A DNA stretch of 64,000 nt from Vibrio sp. 10N.261.45.E2 (GTDB lineage: Bacteria > Pseudomonadota > Gammaproteobacteria > Enterobacterales > Vibrionaceae). Both the position numbers and the translations under genes were made by a program. Shown in pieces: positions 28,183 through 37,508 of this stretch (position 1 is its first letter; the number at the start of each line of letters is the position of its first letter). Under the pieces are notes generated by a model. It saw only the letters and a list, made by a program, of their open reading frames with translations. It was not told the origin of the DNA and ran no database searches. Location: positions 1 through 64,000 of the forward strand of contig NZ_MCZZ01000093.1 in NCBI RefSeq assembly GCF_002875705.1, written 5' to 3'.

Positions 28183-29406
28183 CTAGATTTTTTTGAAGAT
28201 GATTGAGGTGTTAATCCCACCAAAAGCAAAGTTATTGCTCATTAGGTATTCAACATCCAATTCGCGACCTGAGCCAGTGATGTAATCGAGCTTGCCGCAC
28301 TGTTCATCGACATTCTCAAGGTTTAGGGTTGGGCTGAACCAACCGCTGTGCATCATCTCTAGGCTTAACCAAGCTTCAATCGCACCACACGCGCCAAGCG
28401 TATGTCCAAAGTAGCTTTTCAATGAACTGATTGGCACTTCACCAAAGATATTCGCAGTCGCGTTACTCTCTGCAATATCGCCTTTTTCTGTCGCGGTTCC
28501 GTGAGCAGAAACATAGCCAATTTTTTCAGCAGGAAGTTGCGCATCTTTCAGCGCTTTTTCCATACAGGTTTGCATGGTTTCCATCTGAGGTTGAGTCACA
28601 TGAGCGGCATCGCAGTTGCTGGCAAAGCCGATGATCTCAGCGTAGATCTTTGCGCCGCGAGCAACTGCGTGTTCGTACTCTTCAAGAATCAGGGTTCCAG
28701 CGCCTTCACCGATCACTAAACCATCGCGTTTGCTGTCGTATGGGCTAGGGGATTTTTTGGGTGTGTCGTTTTTTAAACTGGTAGCAAAAAGGGTATCGAA
28801 AACGGCAGACTCAGTAGGGCATAGCTCTTCACCACCACCGGCAACCATCACGGTTTGGTAGCCGTGCTTGATCGCTTCATAGGCGTAACCAATGGCTTGG
28901 CTTCCTGAAGTACACGCACTGCTGGTGGGAATCACACGACCGCGTAGCCCAAAGAACAGACCTACGTTTACTGCGGCTGTGTGTGGCATCATTTGAACGT
29001 AAGTAGTCGCAGTGATCGCTCGTGTCGATTTCTCGTTAAGCATCACGCCGAACGCACCAACCGCGTCAGTACTGCCTGTTGAAGATCCGTAAGCGATACC
29101 GGTTTCACCATTGGTTAAAATATCGTGACCGATTAGCCCTGCTTGTTCTAATGCATTTTCAGTGGAAACGGTGGCTAGGCGAGATACACGGCCCATACCG
29201 CGTACTTGTTTACGCTTGTAGTGTTTAGGCAGTTGGAAATCATCAATAGGTGCAGCAAGCTTAGTGTTGAGGCCATCATATTGCTCAAAGCTTGGCATAT
29301 ATTGGGTCGCATTTTCACAAGCCTTTAGCTTTGGCTCTATCTGTTGCCAATCGTTACCAAAGGCTGTAACACCTGACATGCCAGTTACAACAACGCGGCG
29401 GGTCAT
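28183..29406 (-). CDS. apeR: Beta-ketoacyl-ACP synthase, aryl polyene type (ApeR-like)
   Basis: 407 residues, FabF-like ketosynthase. The catalytic Cys165 lies in PTSSACTSGSQ, with the two His motifs HGTATEKGD and GHTLGACGAIEA, so it should be active. In studied aryl polyene systems two ketosynthase genes occur; the main elongating enzyme pairs with a chain-length factor and this one is accessory (family knowledge). The start overlaps the ketoreductase stop by 4 nt. Next downstream is the small lipoprotein. Confidence 0.88.
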   Translation of the reverse strand: MTRRVVVTGMSGVTAFGNDWQQIEPKLKACENATQYMPSFEQYDGLNTKLAAPIDDFQLPKHYKRKQVRGMGRVSRLATVSTENALEQAGLIGHDILTNGETGIAYGSSTGSTDAVGAFGVMLNEKSTRAITATTYVQMMPHTAAVNVGLFFGLRGRVIPTSSACTSGSQAIGYAYEAIKHGYQTVMVAGGGEELCPTESAVFDTLFATSLKNDTPKKSPSPYDSKRDGLVIGEGAGTLILEEYEHAVARGAKIYAEIIGFASNCDAAHVTQPQMETMQTCMEKALKDAQLPAEKIGYVSAHGTATEKGDIAESNATANIFGEVPISSLKSYFGHTLGACGAIEAWLSLEMMHSGWFSPTLNLENVDEQCGKLDYITGSGRELDVEYLMSNNFAFGGINTSIIFKKI

Positions 29407-30128
29407 ACTAAGCCTCCATTTACTGAAATCACTTGGCGAGTGACGTAGCCTGCAATATCAGACATTAGGTAACTCACTAGGCCTGCAACTTCTTCAGGTT
29501 CGCCCATGCGGCGCAGTGGTACTTGAGGAAGCGCATGGTCTTTCACATGCTCGTCAACCATGCCAGTGTCAATTAAGCCAGGAGCCACACAATTTACGGT
29601 GATCTTGCGCTTTGCGAGTTCTAGAGCAAGAGACTTAGTCGCGCCAATCACGCCGGCTTTTGCCGCTGCATAGTTAGTTTGACCGCGGTTGCCCATGATG
29701 CCTGATACCGACGCTAGAGTGACGATACGGCCACCTTTACGCTTTTGAACCATAGGCATCACACAAAGGTGAAGTACGTTGTAGAAGCTGTCTAGGTTGG
29801 TATGGATAACGCCATCCCACTCTTCTTCTGTCATTGCAGGGAATGCAGTGTCACGAGTGATGCCCGCATTGTTCACTACGCCATAGTAAGCGCCGTACTT
29901 GGCAATATCTGACTCAAGCGTTTCGCGACATTCGCTGCGATTGCTGATATCAAATTGGATGAGACGCCCCGCGCCACCGAGTTCGGTTATCGACTTTAGC
30001 GTCTCTTCAGCGCCTTGCTTGTCACCCATGTAGTGAACGGCGATTTCAAATCCGTCTTTAGCGAGTTGAATAGCGATCGCTTTACCAATGCCTTTGCTGG
30101 CACCTGTGACTAAAACCTGACGGGTCAT
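29403..30128 (-). CDS. apeQ: 3-oxoacyl-ACP reductase, aryl polyene type (ApeQ-like)
   Basis: 241 residues, short-chain dehydrogenase of FabG type. NADPH-binding GASKGIGKAIA is at residues 10-20, the catalytic Ser lies in TLASVSGIMG, and Tyr and Lys in NYAAAKAG. It reduces each beta-keto intermediate so the dehydratases can make the conjugated double bonds. It overlaps its neighbours by 4 nt on both sides, which implies coupled translation. Confidence 0.9.
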   Translation of the reverse strand: MTRQVLVTGASKGIGKAIAIQLAKDGFEIAVHYMGDKQGAEETLKSITELGGAGRLIQFDISNRSECRETLESDIAKYGAYYGVVNNAGITRDTAFPAMTEEEWDGVIHTNLDSFYNVLHLCVMPMVQKRKGGRIVTLASVSGIMGNRGQTNYAAAKAGVIGATKSLALELAKRKITVNCVAPGLIDTGMVDEHVKDHALPQVPLRRMGEPEEVAGLVSYLMSDIAGYVTRQVISVNGGLV

Positions 30129-30589
30129 GATGGGCTCCTAGTTTTCATTTCTTGTAATTTTTGTTCGGTCGGCACGTAGACGTTGAGTTGGCATTGAGCC
30201 ACTAACTCACCTTGGTCTTCGACTCGGGCGGTAAACACGGCCATGCCACTGTCTTCCATAAGTTGCTCGGCGTAGATATCAAGGGTTTGACCTTGAGTAA
30301 ATTCATCACACAGTGACTTGTAGCGACGAGAGCCTAGTAAGAAACCTATTGGGGGAGTGGTGCCGTTTTTCAGTGCATGGTATCCAGACCAAGCAGCAAC
30401 AGACTGCGCCATAAACTCGATACCAACATAAGCTGGGACCGTTTGAGATTGGGCGTCAAAGAACAGGTTATGTTCACCAATATCAACCTGACAGTGGATC
30501 GACAACGCCTCTACGCTGATAGCACGATCGATTAATATCATCGGATCATCATGGGGGAGGAGTTGGTCTACAGAAGGGGTATCAGTCAT
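30125..30589 (-). CDS. apeP: Hotdog-fold 3-hydroxyacyl-ACP dehydratase (ApeP-like)
   Basis: 154 residues, FabZ/FabA-like hotdog fold. The start DQLLPHDDPMILIDRAI holds the typical LPH-P-x-L substrate-entry motif, and PAYVGIEFMAQSVAAWSGY carries the central-helix Glu expected in the active site. It dehydrates beta-hydroxyacyl chains during polyene growth, probably together with the second hotdog protein at 39284-39646 (a heterodimer is known for the Xenorhabdus system). It overlaps the genes on both sides. Confidence 0.86.
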   Translation of the reverse strand: MTDTPSVDQLLPHDDPMILIDRAISVEALSIHCQVDIGEHNLFFDAQSQTVPAYVGIEFMAQSVAAWSGYHALKNGTTPPIGFLLGSRRYKSLCDEFTQGQTLDIYAEQLMEDSGMAVFTARVEDQGELVAQCQLNVYVPTEQKLQEMKTRSPS

Positions 30590-31790
30590 TTACTACACCA
30601 AAAATCAGGCTAATGTTATTGCCACCAAAAGCGAATGAGTTGCTTAAGATGTTCTTTACTTTAAGTTTCTGCGCACAGTTTACCAAATCAATCTCAATAT
30701 CTTCAGCTTTATCCTGACATTTTTGTAAGGGAAGCGGTAAGTCATATTTCAAAATATGCCATGCAATTGCAGCCTCTATCGCACTTGTGGCTCCAAGAGT
30801 ATGCCCGGTGAGTGGCTTGGTTGAGCTAACGGGAACCTTGTTTGCAAAAATACGGTGAATGGCTTTGCTTTCCATTGAATCATTGAGTGGCGTTGCGGTG
30901 CCATGGGCATTGATATAACCAATGTCTTTGGCTTGTAATTGAGCAGAGTCTAATGCTTTTCTCATTGCTTGTTCGGCGCCATTTCCTTCTGGATGGGGCG
31001 CTGAAATATGGTGCGCGTCAGAGCTGTCACCACAGCCTAGCAGGGCAATGTTTGACGTCTCTTGTGCTGTATTAACACCGGCTAACTTTGTTTTGCTGAG
31101 CAACATAAACGCCGCTGCTTCTCCGATGTTGATGCCATCACGAGAGGCGCTAAACGGCTTACAATGTGTGGTCGAAAGAGCTTCAAGACCATGAAAACCA
31201 TTGAGCGTCAACTTACATAAGGTATCTACGCCACCGACTAAAACAGCGTCAGCCATGCCTGAATCTAGCAAACGTTGCGCAGTAAGGAACACACGACCAC
31301 TGGATGAGCAAGCCGTTGAGATCGCGTAGCTTGGCCCGGTTAATGAGCTGTATTGGCTAACGAATTCGGAGGTGTCACCAAGCTCTTGCTTTGAGTAATG
31401 ATAATCTTCTGGAAATTCACCGTTTGCCAGCTTGTGTTTGAAAGCTGCTTCACCGTCTGAGATACCTGAGGTGCTTGTGCCGATAACTACGGCAACGCGC
31501 TCGGCGCCAAACTGAGATTTTGCTTGCTCGATAGAATCTTCAATTTGATTAAGAGCCGACAGCGCAAGTTGATTGTTGCGAGTGGCGTATTGCGTAAGAT
31601 CTGAAGGAATAGGTGGCAGTTCACCCGCGATTTGACCAACGACAGTATGTTTACCATCGTTCAGCATATCGCTCACTTCGACCATATTTGATTCGCACTC
31701 ATTTGTGAGGCAGCCATGAATGTCAGCAATACTTGCGCCTAACGCTGAGTGGAAACCACAGTCTTGGATGTAAATAGGCATAGTGTTCAA
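30582..31790 (-). CDS. apeO: Beta-ketoacyl-ACP synthase, main chain elongation (ApeO-like)
   Basis: 402 residues. The ketosynthase Cys161 lies in AISTACSSSGRVF; the His residues are in INAHGTATPLND and PLTGHTLGATSAIEA. In the aryl polyene family this enzyme forms the elongating heterodimer with the short chain-length factor encoded at 43090-43836. It overlaps the dehydratase by 8 nt and the DUF3261 lipoprotein by 4 nt. Confidence 0.88.
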   Translation of the reverse strand: MNTMPIYIQDCGFHSALGASIADIHGCLTNECESNMVEVSDMLNDGKHTVVGQIAGELPPIPSDLTQYATRNNQLALSALNQIEDSIEQAKSQFGAERVAVVIGTSTSGISDGEAAFKHKLANGEFPEDYHYSKQELGDTSEFVSQYSSLTGPSYAISTACSSSGRVFLTAQRLLDSGMADAVLVGGVDTLCKLTLNGFHGLEALSTTHCKPFSASRDGINIGEAAAFMLLSKTKLAGVNTAQETSNIALLGCGDSSDAHHISAPHPEGNGAEQAMRKALDSAQLQAKDIGYINAHGTATPLNDSMESKAIHRIFANKVPVSSTKPLTGHTLGATSAIEAAIAWHILKYDLPLPLQKCQDKAEDIEIDLVNCAQKLKVKNILSNSFAFGGNNISLIFGVVND

Positions 31791-32410
31791 CTCTTAATTG
31801 GGTTGTCGACAATCGTTGAGTTCAACGTTTGTATGGTGATGGTGTAGCCTTGGGTAAAATGTTTAAAAACAATGTTGCCTGTCGTTTTGGGTGTATTTGG
31901 TTCGGCTTGGTAATCAATTCGAATGATTGCCTGCTTCTTGTCATCAAACACAGTGCGGCTGTTATCTGTATCGACCAAATGCCAGCCAATACCTTGTAGC
32001 GGTTGGGCCCATGCTTCTGCTGGCCACAAGGTGAGCATTAAATTAAATAGCACCTGTTCCGGTTGCGGCAGTGTCGCACCAAGGCCAGACAGCACTTGCG
32101 TTTCAATGGCTTGGTTTTGATATTGCAGCGATAAGATGCGTGTACCCCAAGAAGAGAAGCCAGCTAAAACGACTTTATCGGGCGTGACCTCAACTTGAAC
32201 GGGTAACTGTTGCGTATCGTCTTGCCAAATCGCGCTAATCAACTGGCTTGCAGTCAATGAGTATCCAAGATCCGCAGGTAGAGGCAAGGCGAGTTCTGTG
32301 TCATTGTCGATAGACACACTGGCACCAGTCGGTTGCTGAGAAACCATCGAGCAGGCAGTGAGTAGAATACCCACTAGTGTGGCGAAGGTTACCTTTAATG
32401 TCTTGATCAT
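31787..32410 (-). CDS. apeN: DUF3261 outer-membrane lipoprotein (ApeN-like)
   Basis: 207 residues. The lipoprotein signal MIKTLKVTFATLVGILLTAC has its Cys at residue 20. The body looks LolB-like in size and strand pattern, with WPAEAWAQPLQGIGWHL near the centre. In aryl polyene clusters this DUF3261 protein accompanies a LolA-like carrier (34712-35437), suggesting a dedicated route for the pigment lipid from inner to outer membrane. It overlaps the genes on both sides by 4 nt. Confidence 0.82.
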   Translation of the reverse strand: MIKTLKVTFATLVGILLTACSMVSQQPTGASVSIDNDTELALPLPADLGYSLTASQLISAIWQDDTQQLPVQVEVTPDKVVLAGFSSWGTRILSLQYQNQAIETQVLSGLGATLPQPEQVLFNLMLTLWPAEAWAQPLQGIGWHLVDTDNSRTVFDDKKQAIIRIDYQAEPNTPKTTGNIVFKHFTQGYTITIQTLNSTIVDNPIKS

Positions 32411-34779
32411 CTAAAAGCCTCTCGAGAGGTTGGGCGTTCTACGCTTTTACTACTGTTGATCGCGAGCGGAGAAAGTAGCCACGCGACAAAGATCCCTGTC
32501 AGAACGGTTACCCCAAAGCTATGAATGGCATGAGTCTGGCTCAGTGACAGTAAGCCGAATGACAGTAGTGTCGTGAGGCCAGACAAGGTGATCGCTAATA
32601 AGGTACTCAGCGACTTTTTCTGCTCAGCAAAGAACAGGGTGTAGTCGATACCAATCCCTAAAATTAGAATCAGGCCAAGCAGGTTAAATAGATTCAGTGT
32701 CGAGCCTAAAATACCCGTGACCGCTAAACCTGCCACTCCGGCAATCAATGACGGCAACAGCATCAACAGGCTTTGTTTCACGCCGTAGCGCCAGCCTAAC
32801 ACCATGCCAATAGCAGCGAGTGCAATCAATAATAACTCGGTAATTTTAACTCTATATTCCGCAAAAAGAGCTGATATTTCATCGGCTTTATTGAGGTATT
32901 TAACACCTTGCTGCTGAACAAAGCCTGAATTTAGCCATTGAGAGAACAGCTCTGAATTGGTGACGTCTTTGATCAAAATGACCGACGCTGCTTGTCCGGC
33001 GATCGGTTTTAACCAAAGTGGTCGAACAGGTTCTGACACCGGTGACTCCAAAAATCCAGCTACCGTGATGGGTTCGAATTTTGGTAGTTCTGGAAAAGTA
33101 GGCCAACCTAAAGTGCTTTGTAATATTTGGCTTTGTTGACTGTAGAGTTGCTCAACTAACTGATAGTTATCCTGTTGTTCTTGTATGCTTAACAACTGTT
33201 GATTGATGCTGCGATACCCAGAGATACCTTGGCTATCGACTAGAGAATCTAAGTTTTTGGTGATTTCTGCCAGTTTTTTGAGTAACTTTTGGTCGCTTTT
33301 GGCAGTCACCAAAAGCATATTTTGACCACTGCCCAATCCAGAGATTTCAGTAACGGCTTGTTCTTGTTGTTTGAGTTGTTCTGGCATCGCTTGTAACTGG
33401 CGAATATCGTCGTCGTAACGAATTTGACTGAGTGATATCAGGCTCAAGACAGTCACAATTAACGGTAAGCCAATTCTAAATTTTTGGTTGCTCCAGAGAC
33501 TTAACCAAGCAAGCCAAAGCTTCGACAAAGGAAGCGGGCGTTCTTGGCTTGGTTTTTCCGCTAAAACGGGATACCAACACACCACACTGGCGTAAGCTGC
33601 GATCAGTCCAATCGAAGAAAATAGAGCAAGTTGCTGTAAGCCAGGGAAAGGTGCGACCAACAGGCCTAGATAGCCAATCAAGCTGGTGATCAGACCCAAG
33701 GTGATCGCAACGAGAATATGTTTTAAGCCCTTGTCGCTTTGCCACTTATTGCCTGCTGCTAAGCGGTCAGTTAGGTAGTGAAAGGAGTAATCGATGGACA
33801 CGCCAATCAAGCTAGCACCGAACACCAAACTAAATAGATGAACCTTGCCGAAGATAGCGACGGTACTTGCCAGCGCAACCAATAACCCAGTACTGATTGA
33901 TAGCAAGGATAAGGCAAGTGGTAGGGCACTACGAAACGTCAGCCACACCAATAAAATAACACCGGCCAAAGAGCCCAAACCAATGGTACTGATTTCTGAT
34001 TTCGCACTTTCGGTACCGTAATTGGCGTAGAACACCACACCGGTATGCTGCACTTTGACGCCAAACTGCTTTTCGACTTCGCGCTCAATTGAATCAAGAT
34101 CGGGAAGTTGTTCTTGAATCGCTAAGCTATAAGGCGAGCCAGCCAGTGTAGCGGTCACCAAAATATGAGTTTGGTCATTAGATTGAGCGGTGAGGTATCC
34201 CTCTTTCAGAACAAAGTTACTTGATTGAACGCCAACAGCACTGATGTAGTCGCGAAATAGTAGAAATGGATCCATCGACAGTTCGGCTGCAGTGACACCT
34301 GAGAACGGATTGTACAGAGACTGAATTACATATTGAGCTCGTGAATCAGGCGAGTGGGTCAGCGTCTCTTTTTGTTGTTGAGTCAGCAGTTGAGCTCGGT
34401 GACGAAAGTAGAAATCGCTCCATTGGCTTTGGGTGCTGGCGCTGATTTTGCCTTGAACTTGCTGAAACAGAGTTGGCTGACTTGAAAAGGCTCTTTGGTT
34501 GAGAGCTTTTTCAAAAGCGTCGGTCGCAACCATGGCTTGTTCGATGTCGGTGGCGCTGATGATAAACACCACTTGCTCGCTCATCGAGCTGGATATCTGC
34601 TGAAAGGCTTGCTCTACCATTGGGTCTTGCTGGTTTTCTGGCAGTAACTTTAGGATGTTGCTTTCAATCGGTACCGACGAAGAAAAAGCGAACTGTTTTA
34701 TCAACAATCCGCTAAATAGCATGACGAAAACAAGCCAAACAAGGGCAAGAGTAGAGTTGGAATTGTTGCGCTTCAGCAT
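32407..34779 (-). CDS. apeM: MMPL/RND-family exporter (ApeM-like)
   Basis: 790 residues. Two similar halves each have one N-terminal helix, a large periplasmic loop (about 40-260 and 430-620) and a bundle of five helices, as in MMPL/RND transporters; the GxxxDY pattern occurs as GVSIDYSFH and GIGIDYTLF. It is the likely inner-membrane extractor or exporter of the finished aryl polyene lipid. Its start lies 68 nt inside the end of the LolA-like gene, an unusually long overlap for this operon. Confidence 0.85.
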   Translation of the reverse strand: MLKRNNSNSTLALVWLVFVMLFSGLLIKQFAFSSSVPIESNILKLLPENQQDPMVEQAFQQISSSMSEQVVFIISATDIEQAMVATDAFEKALNQRAFSSQPTLFQQVQGKISASTQSQWSDFYFRHRAQLLTQQQKETLTHSPDSRAQYVIQSLYNPFSGVTAAELSMDPFLLFRDYISAVGVQSSNFVLKEGYLTAQSNDQTHILVTATLAGSPYSLAIQEQLPDLDSIEREVEKQFGVKVQHTGVVFYANYGTESAKSEISTIGLGSLAGVILLVWLTFRSALPLALSLLSISTGLLVALASTVAIFGKVHLFSLVFGASLIGVSIDYSFHYLTDRLAAGNKWQSDKGLKHILVAITLGLITSLIGYLGLLVAPFPGLQQLALFSSIGLIAAYASVVCWYPVLAEKPSQERPLPLSKLWLAWLSLWSNQKFRIGLPLIVTVLSLISLSQIRYDDDIRQLQAMPEQLKQQEQAVTEISGLGSGQNMLLVTAKSDQKLLKKLAEITKNLDSLVDSQGISGYRSINQQLLSIQEQQDNYQLVEQLYSQQSQILQSTLGWPTFPELPKFEPITVAGFLESPVSEPVRPLWLKPIAGQAASVILIKDVTNSELFSQWLNSGFVQQQGVKYLNKADEISALFAEYRVKITELLLIALAAIGMVLGWRYGVKQSLLMLLPSLIAGVAGLAVTGILGSTLNLFNLLGLILILGIGIDYTLFFAEQKKSLSTLLAITLSGLTTLLSFGLLSLSQTHAIHSFGVTVLTGIFVAWLLSPLAINSSKSVERPTSREAFR

Positions 34780-35437
34780 CTGATAATACTTCCGGTAGAT
34801 GGCTTAACTGACTAAATTCGATCACCGTGCTGTCTCCACGAATCTCTCTCAGTTCAATGCGTTTAATATCATTTTGACCTTGCAGTGTAATGGCTTCAAA
34901 TACCGCGTTCATCGGCGCACTTTTAGGCTTAAGAGTCAGTATCCATGACTTATTTTCTGCATTTTCATCTGAACTTGTTGCAGTTGCAGGCGCAAAGTCG
35001 AGTGAGAACTGTTCCTGAAGTTTTTGCGTGTCCCCATGGAACACCGATAGGAAAATATGGCTGAAATAAAACGCCATTGGATTTTCTTTATCGGTGATGA
35101 TTTTGGCAGGCTGATCGGCAAACCTTTGGCTTAGTTTGTTATCGGTCAACACCAAACTCACAGGGAAGGGGGTCGCTTGTGTCCAAAGCAAACCGTTCGA
35201 CTTGTCTAACAGGAATGTACCTTGTGACGTCAAAGGCTGGGCGAACATTTCCATGTTGCGCGTTTGAGTGAACTCGCCACGCACTATGTTGTTTGCGCTT
35301 AATACGGTTTGCAGGTCTGAAATAGAGCCAACCATAGCTGTACTTTCATTAGCAATAGCAAAGCTACTCGCCATCATTGAAGCAAGCCCTAGTAGCACAA
35401 TACTGACGTGTTTTCGGCTGCGTTTAAACAGATTCAT
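34712..35437 (-). CDS. apeL: LolA-like outer-membrane lipoprotein carrier (ApeL-like)
   Basis: 241 residues. A signal peptide (about 1-29, ending SSFAIA) precedes a LolA-fold domain: NNIVRGEFTQTRNMEMFAQPLTSQGTF and LLWTQATPFPVSLVLTDN resemble LolA family strands. It probably ferries the hydrophobic pigment across the periplasm. The last 13 residues (YSCPCLACFRHAI) are translated from the region that also encodes the exporter's first residues, so the true domain may end earlier. It overlaps the thioesterase gene by 14 nt. Confidence 0.83.
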   Translation of the reverse strand: MNLFKRSRKHVSIVLLGLASMMASSFAIANESTAMVGSISDLQTVLSANNIVRGEFTQTRNMEMFAQPLTSQGTFLLDKSNGLLWTQATPFPVSLVLTDNKLSQRFADQPAKIITDKENPMAFYFSHIFLSVFHGDTQKLQEQFSLDFAPATATSSDENAENKSWILTLKPKSAPMNAVFEAITLQGQNDIKRIELREIRGDSTVIEFSQLSHLPEVLSDAEAQQFQLYSCPCLACFRHAI

Positions 35438-35921
35438 GGTTCACCTGTTGTGGGCTAGTAGATTGGTGTTCAGCTGTTAGAGGTAAGCAACCAAATTGGT
35501 GCCAGTGCTCGACTTTATCGGTAAACACTTTCGGCGAAGCGAAGCACATTTCTTGCTCTTCAATGGTCACGGCAACCTGCATGGTGTGAGCACGTGTCAT
35601 ACGAGCACCAGTGTTGGCATCATGAATTTCATAGTCAACACGTAGGCGATTTTCCCACTCGATGAGCTTCGCCGTGACTTTAATTTTGTGATTAAACGGT
35701 ATCGCTTTGATGTATTTTACGCGGGTATCGATGATAGGCCACATGTAGCCTGAATCCTTCATCTCATGGTAGTTGTACTCAATCTTATCCATCATGATGC
35801 GTCTTACTTCTTCAAAAAATCGGAAGTAGTTGCCGTGATAGATCACGCCCATTGGGTCGGCATCTTGGAATGAGGTGACAAGCGTGACCTCAGATTGTAG
35901 TGGATGAAGGATTTCAGACAT
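35424..35921 (-). CDS. apeK: Acyl-ACP/CoA thioesterase, 4HBT hotdog family (ApeK-like)
   Basis: 165 residues. The 4-hydroxybenzoyl-CoA thioesterase signature FQDADPMGVIYHGNYFRFFEEVRR carries the catalytic Asp. It could release the aryl polyene acid from its ACP or act in proofreading. It sits 39 nt after the ammonia-lyase gene and overlaps the LolA-like gene. Confidence 0.85.
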   Translation of the reverse strand: MSEILHPLQSEVTLVTSFQDADPMGVIYHGNYFRFFEEVRRIMMDKIEYNYHEMKDSGYMWPIIDTRVKYIKAIPFNHKIKVTAKLIEWENRLRVDYEIHDANTGARMTRAHTMQVAVTIEEQEMCFASPKVFTDKVEHWHQFGCLPLTAEHQSTSPQQVNHESV

Positions 35922-35960
35922 AAATCGCTCTCAACAATATTGCGTAAAGGGTTGGCTACT

Positions 35961-37508
35961 TTATGAGTAAAGCGACCAGTGCTGACTTTGAATACGAGCA
36001 ATGAAGTGGCGTAGATCGCCTTCAAGTGGTCGATCTTCTACGATAAATTCAAACTCTTTCAGTACTTCGTCGCGAATATGCTTGAGGTTCTCACTCATGT
36101 GGTGTTCATCAAGCTCATTGTGGCGCTTACGAAGCTCAAGCGCCTGTGTGCCAGCCAAAAGTGATGCAGCCGCTACTTGCTCTGTTAGTTCAAGAACGCG
36201 TAAGCAATCACGAGCAGCGATGGTGCCCATGCTGACTTTGTCTTGGTTGTGACATTCAGTTGAACGAGAGAACACGCTTGCTGGCATTGTGTGTTTCAAT
36301 GCCTCTGCTGTCCAAGCTGACACGCCGATCTGTACTGCTTTGAAGCCGTGGTTGATTGGCTTACGTTCGCCTTCAGCACCCGTTAGGTTAAATGGTAAGC
36401 CGTTATTGAACTTGTAATCCATCAACTGTGCCATTTGGCGATCAAGTAGGTCAGCAAGGTTCGCTACCGCTGTTTTTAACGTATCCATCGCCATTGCAAT
36501 GTGTCCACCGTAGAAGTGTCCACCGTGCAGTACGCGCTCATTATCGCCATCGATAATTGGGTTGTCGTTGGCACTATTTAGTTCGTTCTCAATCATCTGG
36601 CGAAGCCAAGGCAGAGAATCTTGAACGACACCGATAACATGTGGAGCACAACGCAGAGAGTATCGATCTTGTAGGCGGTCACTGTTACGTGGCGGGCGAT
36701 CGGCTTGTAGATCATCACGCAGCCATGCCGCAACTTGTTGCTGGCCTGGATGTGGTTTAACAGCAAATAGCGCTTCATCGAAGTGGAAGTCGTTGCCGTG
36801 CATACCGACAGATACCATAGCGGTGATCTTAGTTGATAGCTGAGCTAGGTACTCCGCACGTTTGTAAGCAATACATGCCAGAGCTGTCATTACAGACGTA
36901 CCATTCATCAATGCTAAGCCTTCTTTTGGCTTAAGCTTGATAGGGCTAATTCTTAGCTCTCTGTAGACATCACTAGTCGGGCGAACTTCGCCTTTGTAGA
37001 TAACATCGCGCTCACCGATCAGGGCTGCAGCCAAGTAAGAGAGAGGTGTTAAATCGCCACTGGCACCGACAGAACCTTCTTGCGGAATGCGTGGTGAGAT
37101 GTCTTGGTTGATTAGGGTAACGATCTGGTTGAGTAGATCGTGAGTCACACCAGAGACACCTTGTGATAACGAACAAAGACGAGTTGCAAGGACTGCACGA
37201 GCTTGCTCGTGAGACAATATTTCACCTAAACCACAGCCGTGAAAACGTGTTAAATGCAGTGGTAGCTCGTCAACTAGGTTTGGCGGAATCGCAACCGTAC
37301 ATGAGTCACCGTAACCCGTCGTTACACCGTAAATCACACCTTCTTCTTTAAGTAGGCGTTCTAAGAAAGCGACACCACGGTCGATCTTAGATGTGAATGC
37401 TTCACTTGTGTTCATCGAGGCTTTAGCGCCTTGTGAGATAGCGACAACATCCTCAATCGTGAGGCGTTCGACACCAAAGGTGATGCTATTTGGATTCTTT
37501 TTCGTCAT
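35961..37508 (-). CDS. Aromatic amino acid ammonia-lyase (HAL/PAL/TAL family)
   Basis: 515 residues. The MIO cofactor triad Ala149-Ser150-Gly151 sits in GSVGASGDLTPLSYLA; the catalytic Tyr60 is in VIYGVTTGYGD; NGTSVMT and NSANDNPIID are also family hallmarks. It should remove ammonia from an aromatic amino acid to give an arylacrylate. In a pigment cluster the likely use is starter supply, for example coumarate from tyrosine. The substrate-selecting pair reads Phe89-His90, not Ser-His (histidine and some tyrosine lyases) or His-Leu (Rhodobacter tyrosine lyase), so I do not name the substrate. It overlaps the glycosyltransferase-acyltransferase gene by 23 nt. Confidence 0.87.
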   Translation of the reverse strand: MTKKNPNSITFGVERLTIEDVVAISQGAKASMNTSEAFTSKIDRGVAFLERLLKEEGVIYGVTTGYGDSCTVAIPPNLVDELPLHLTRFHGCGLGEILSHEQARAVLATRLCSLSQGVSGVTHDLLNQIVTLINQDISPRIPQEGSVGASGDLTPLSYLAAALIGERDVIYKGEVRPTSDVYRELRISPIKLKPKEGLALMNGTSVMTALACIAYKRAEYLAQLSTKITAMVSVGMHGNDFHFDEALFAVKPHPGQQQVAAWLRDDLQADRPPRNSDRLQDRYSLRCAPHVIGVVQDSLPWLRQMIENELNSANDNPIIDGDNERVLHGGHFYGGHIAMAMDTLKTAVANLADLLDRQMAQLMDYKFNNGLPFNLTGAEGERKPINHGFKAVQIGVSAWTAEALKHTMPASVFSRSTECHNQDKVSMGTIAARDCLRVLELTEQVAAASLLAGTQALELRKRHNELDEHHMSENLKHIRDEVLKEFEFIVEDRPLEGDLRHFIARIQSQHWSLYS

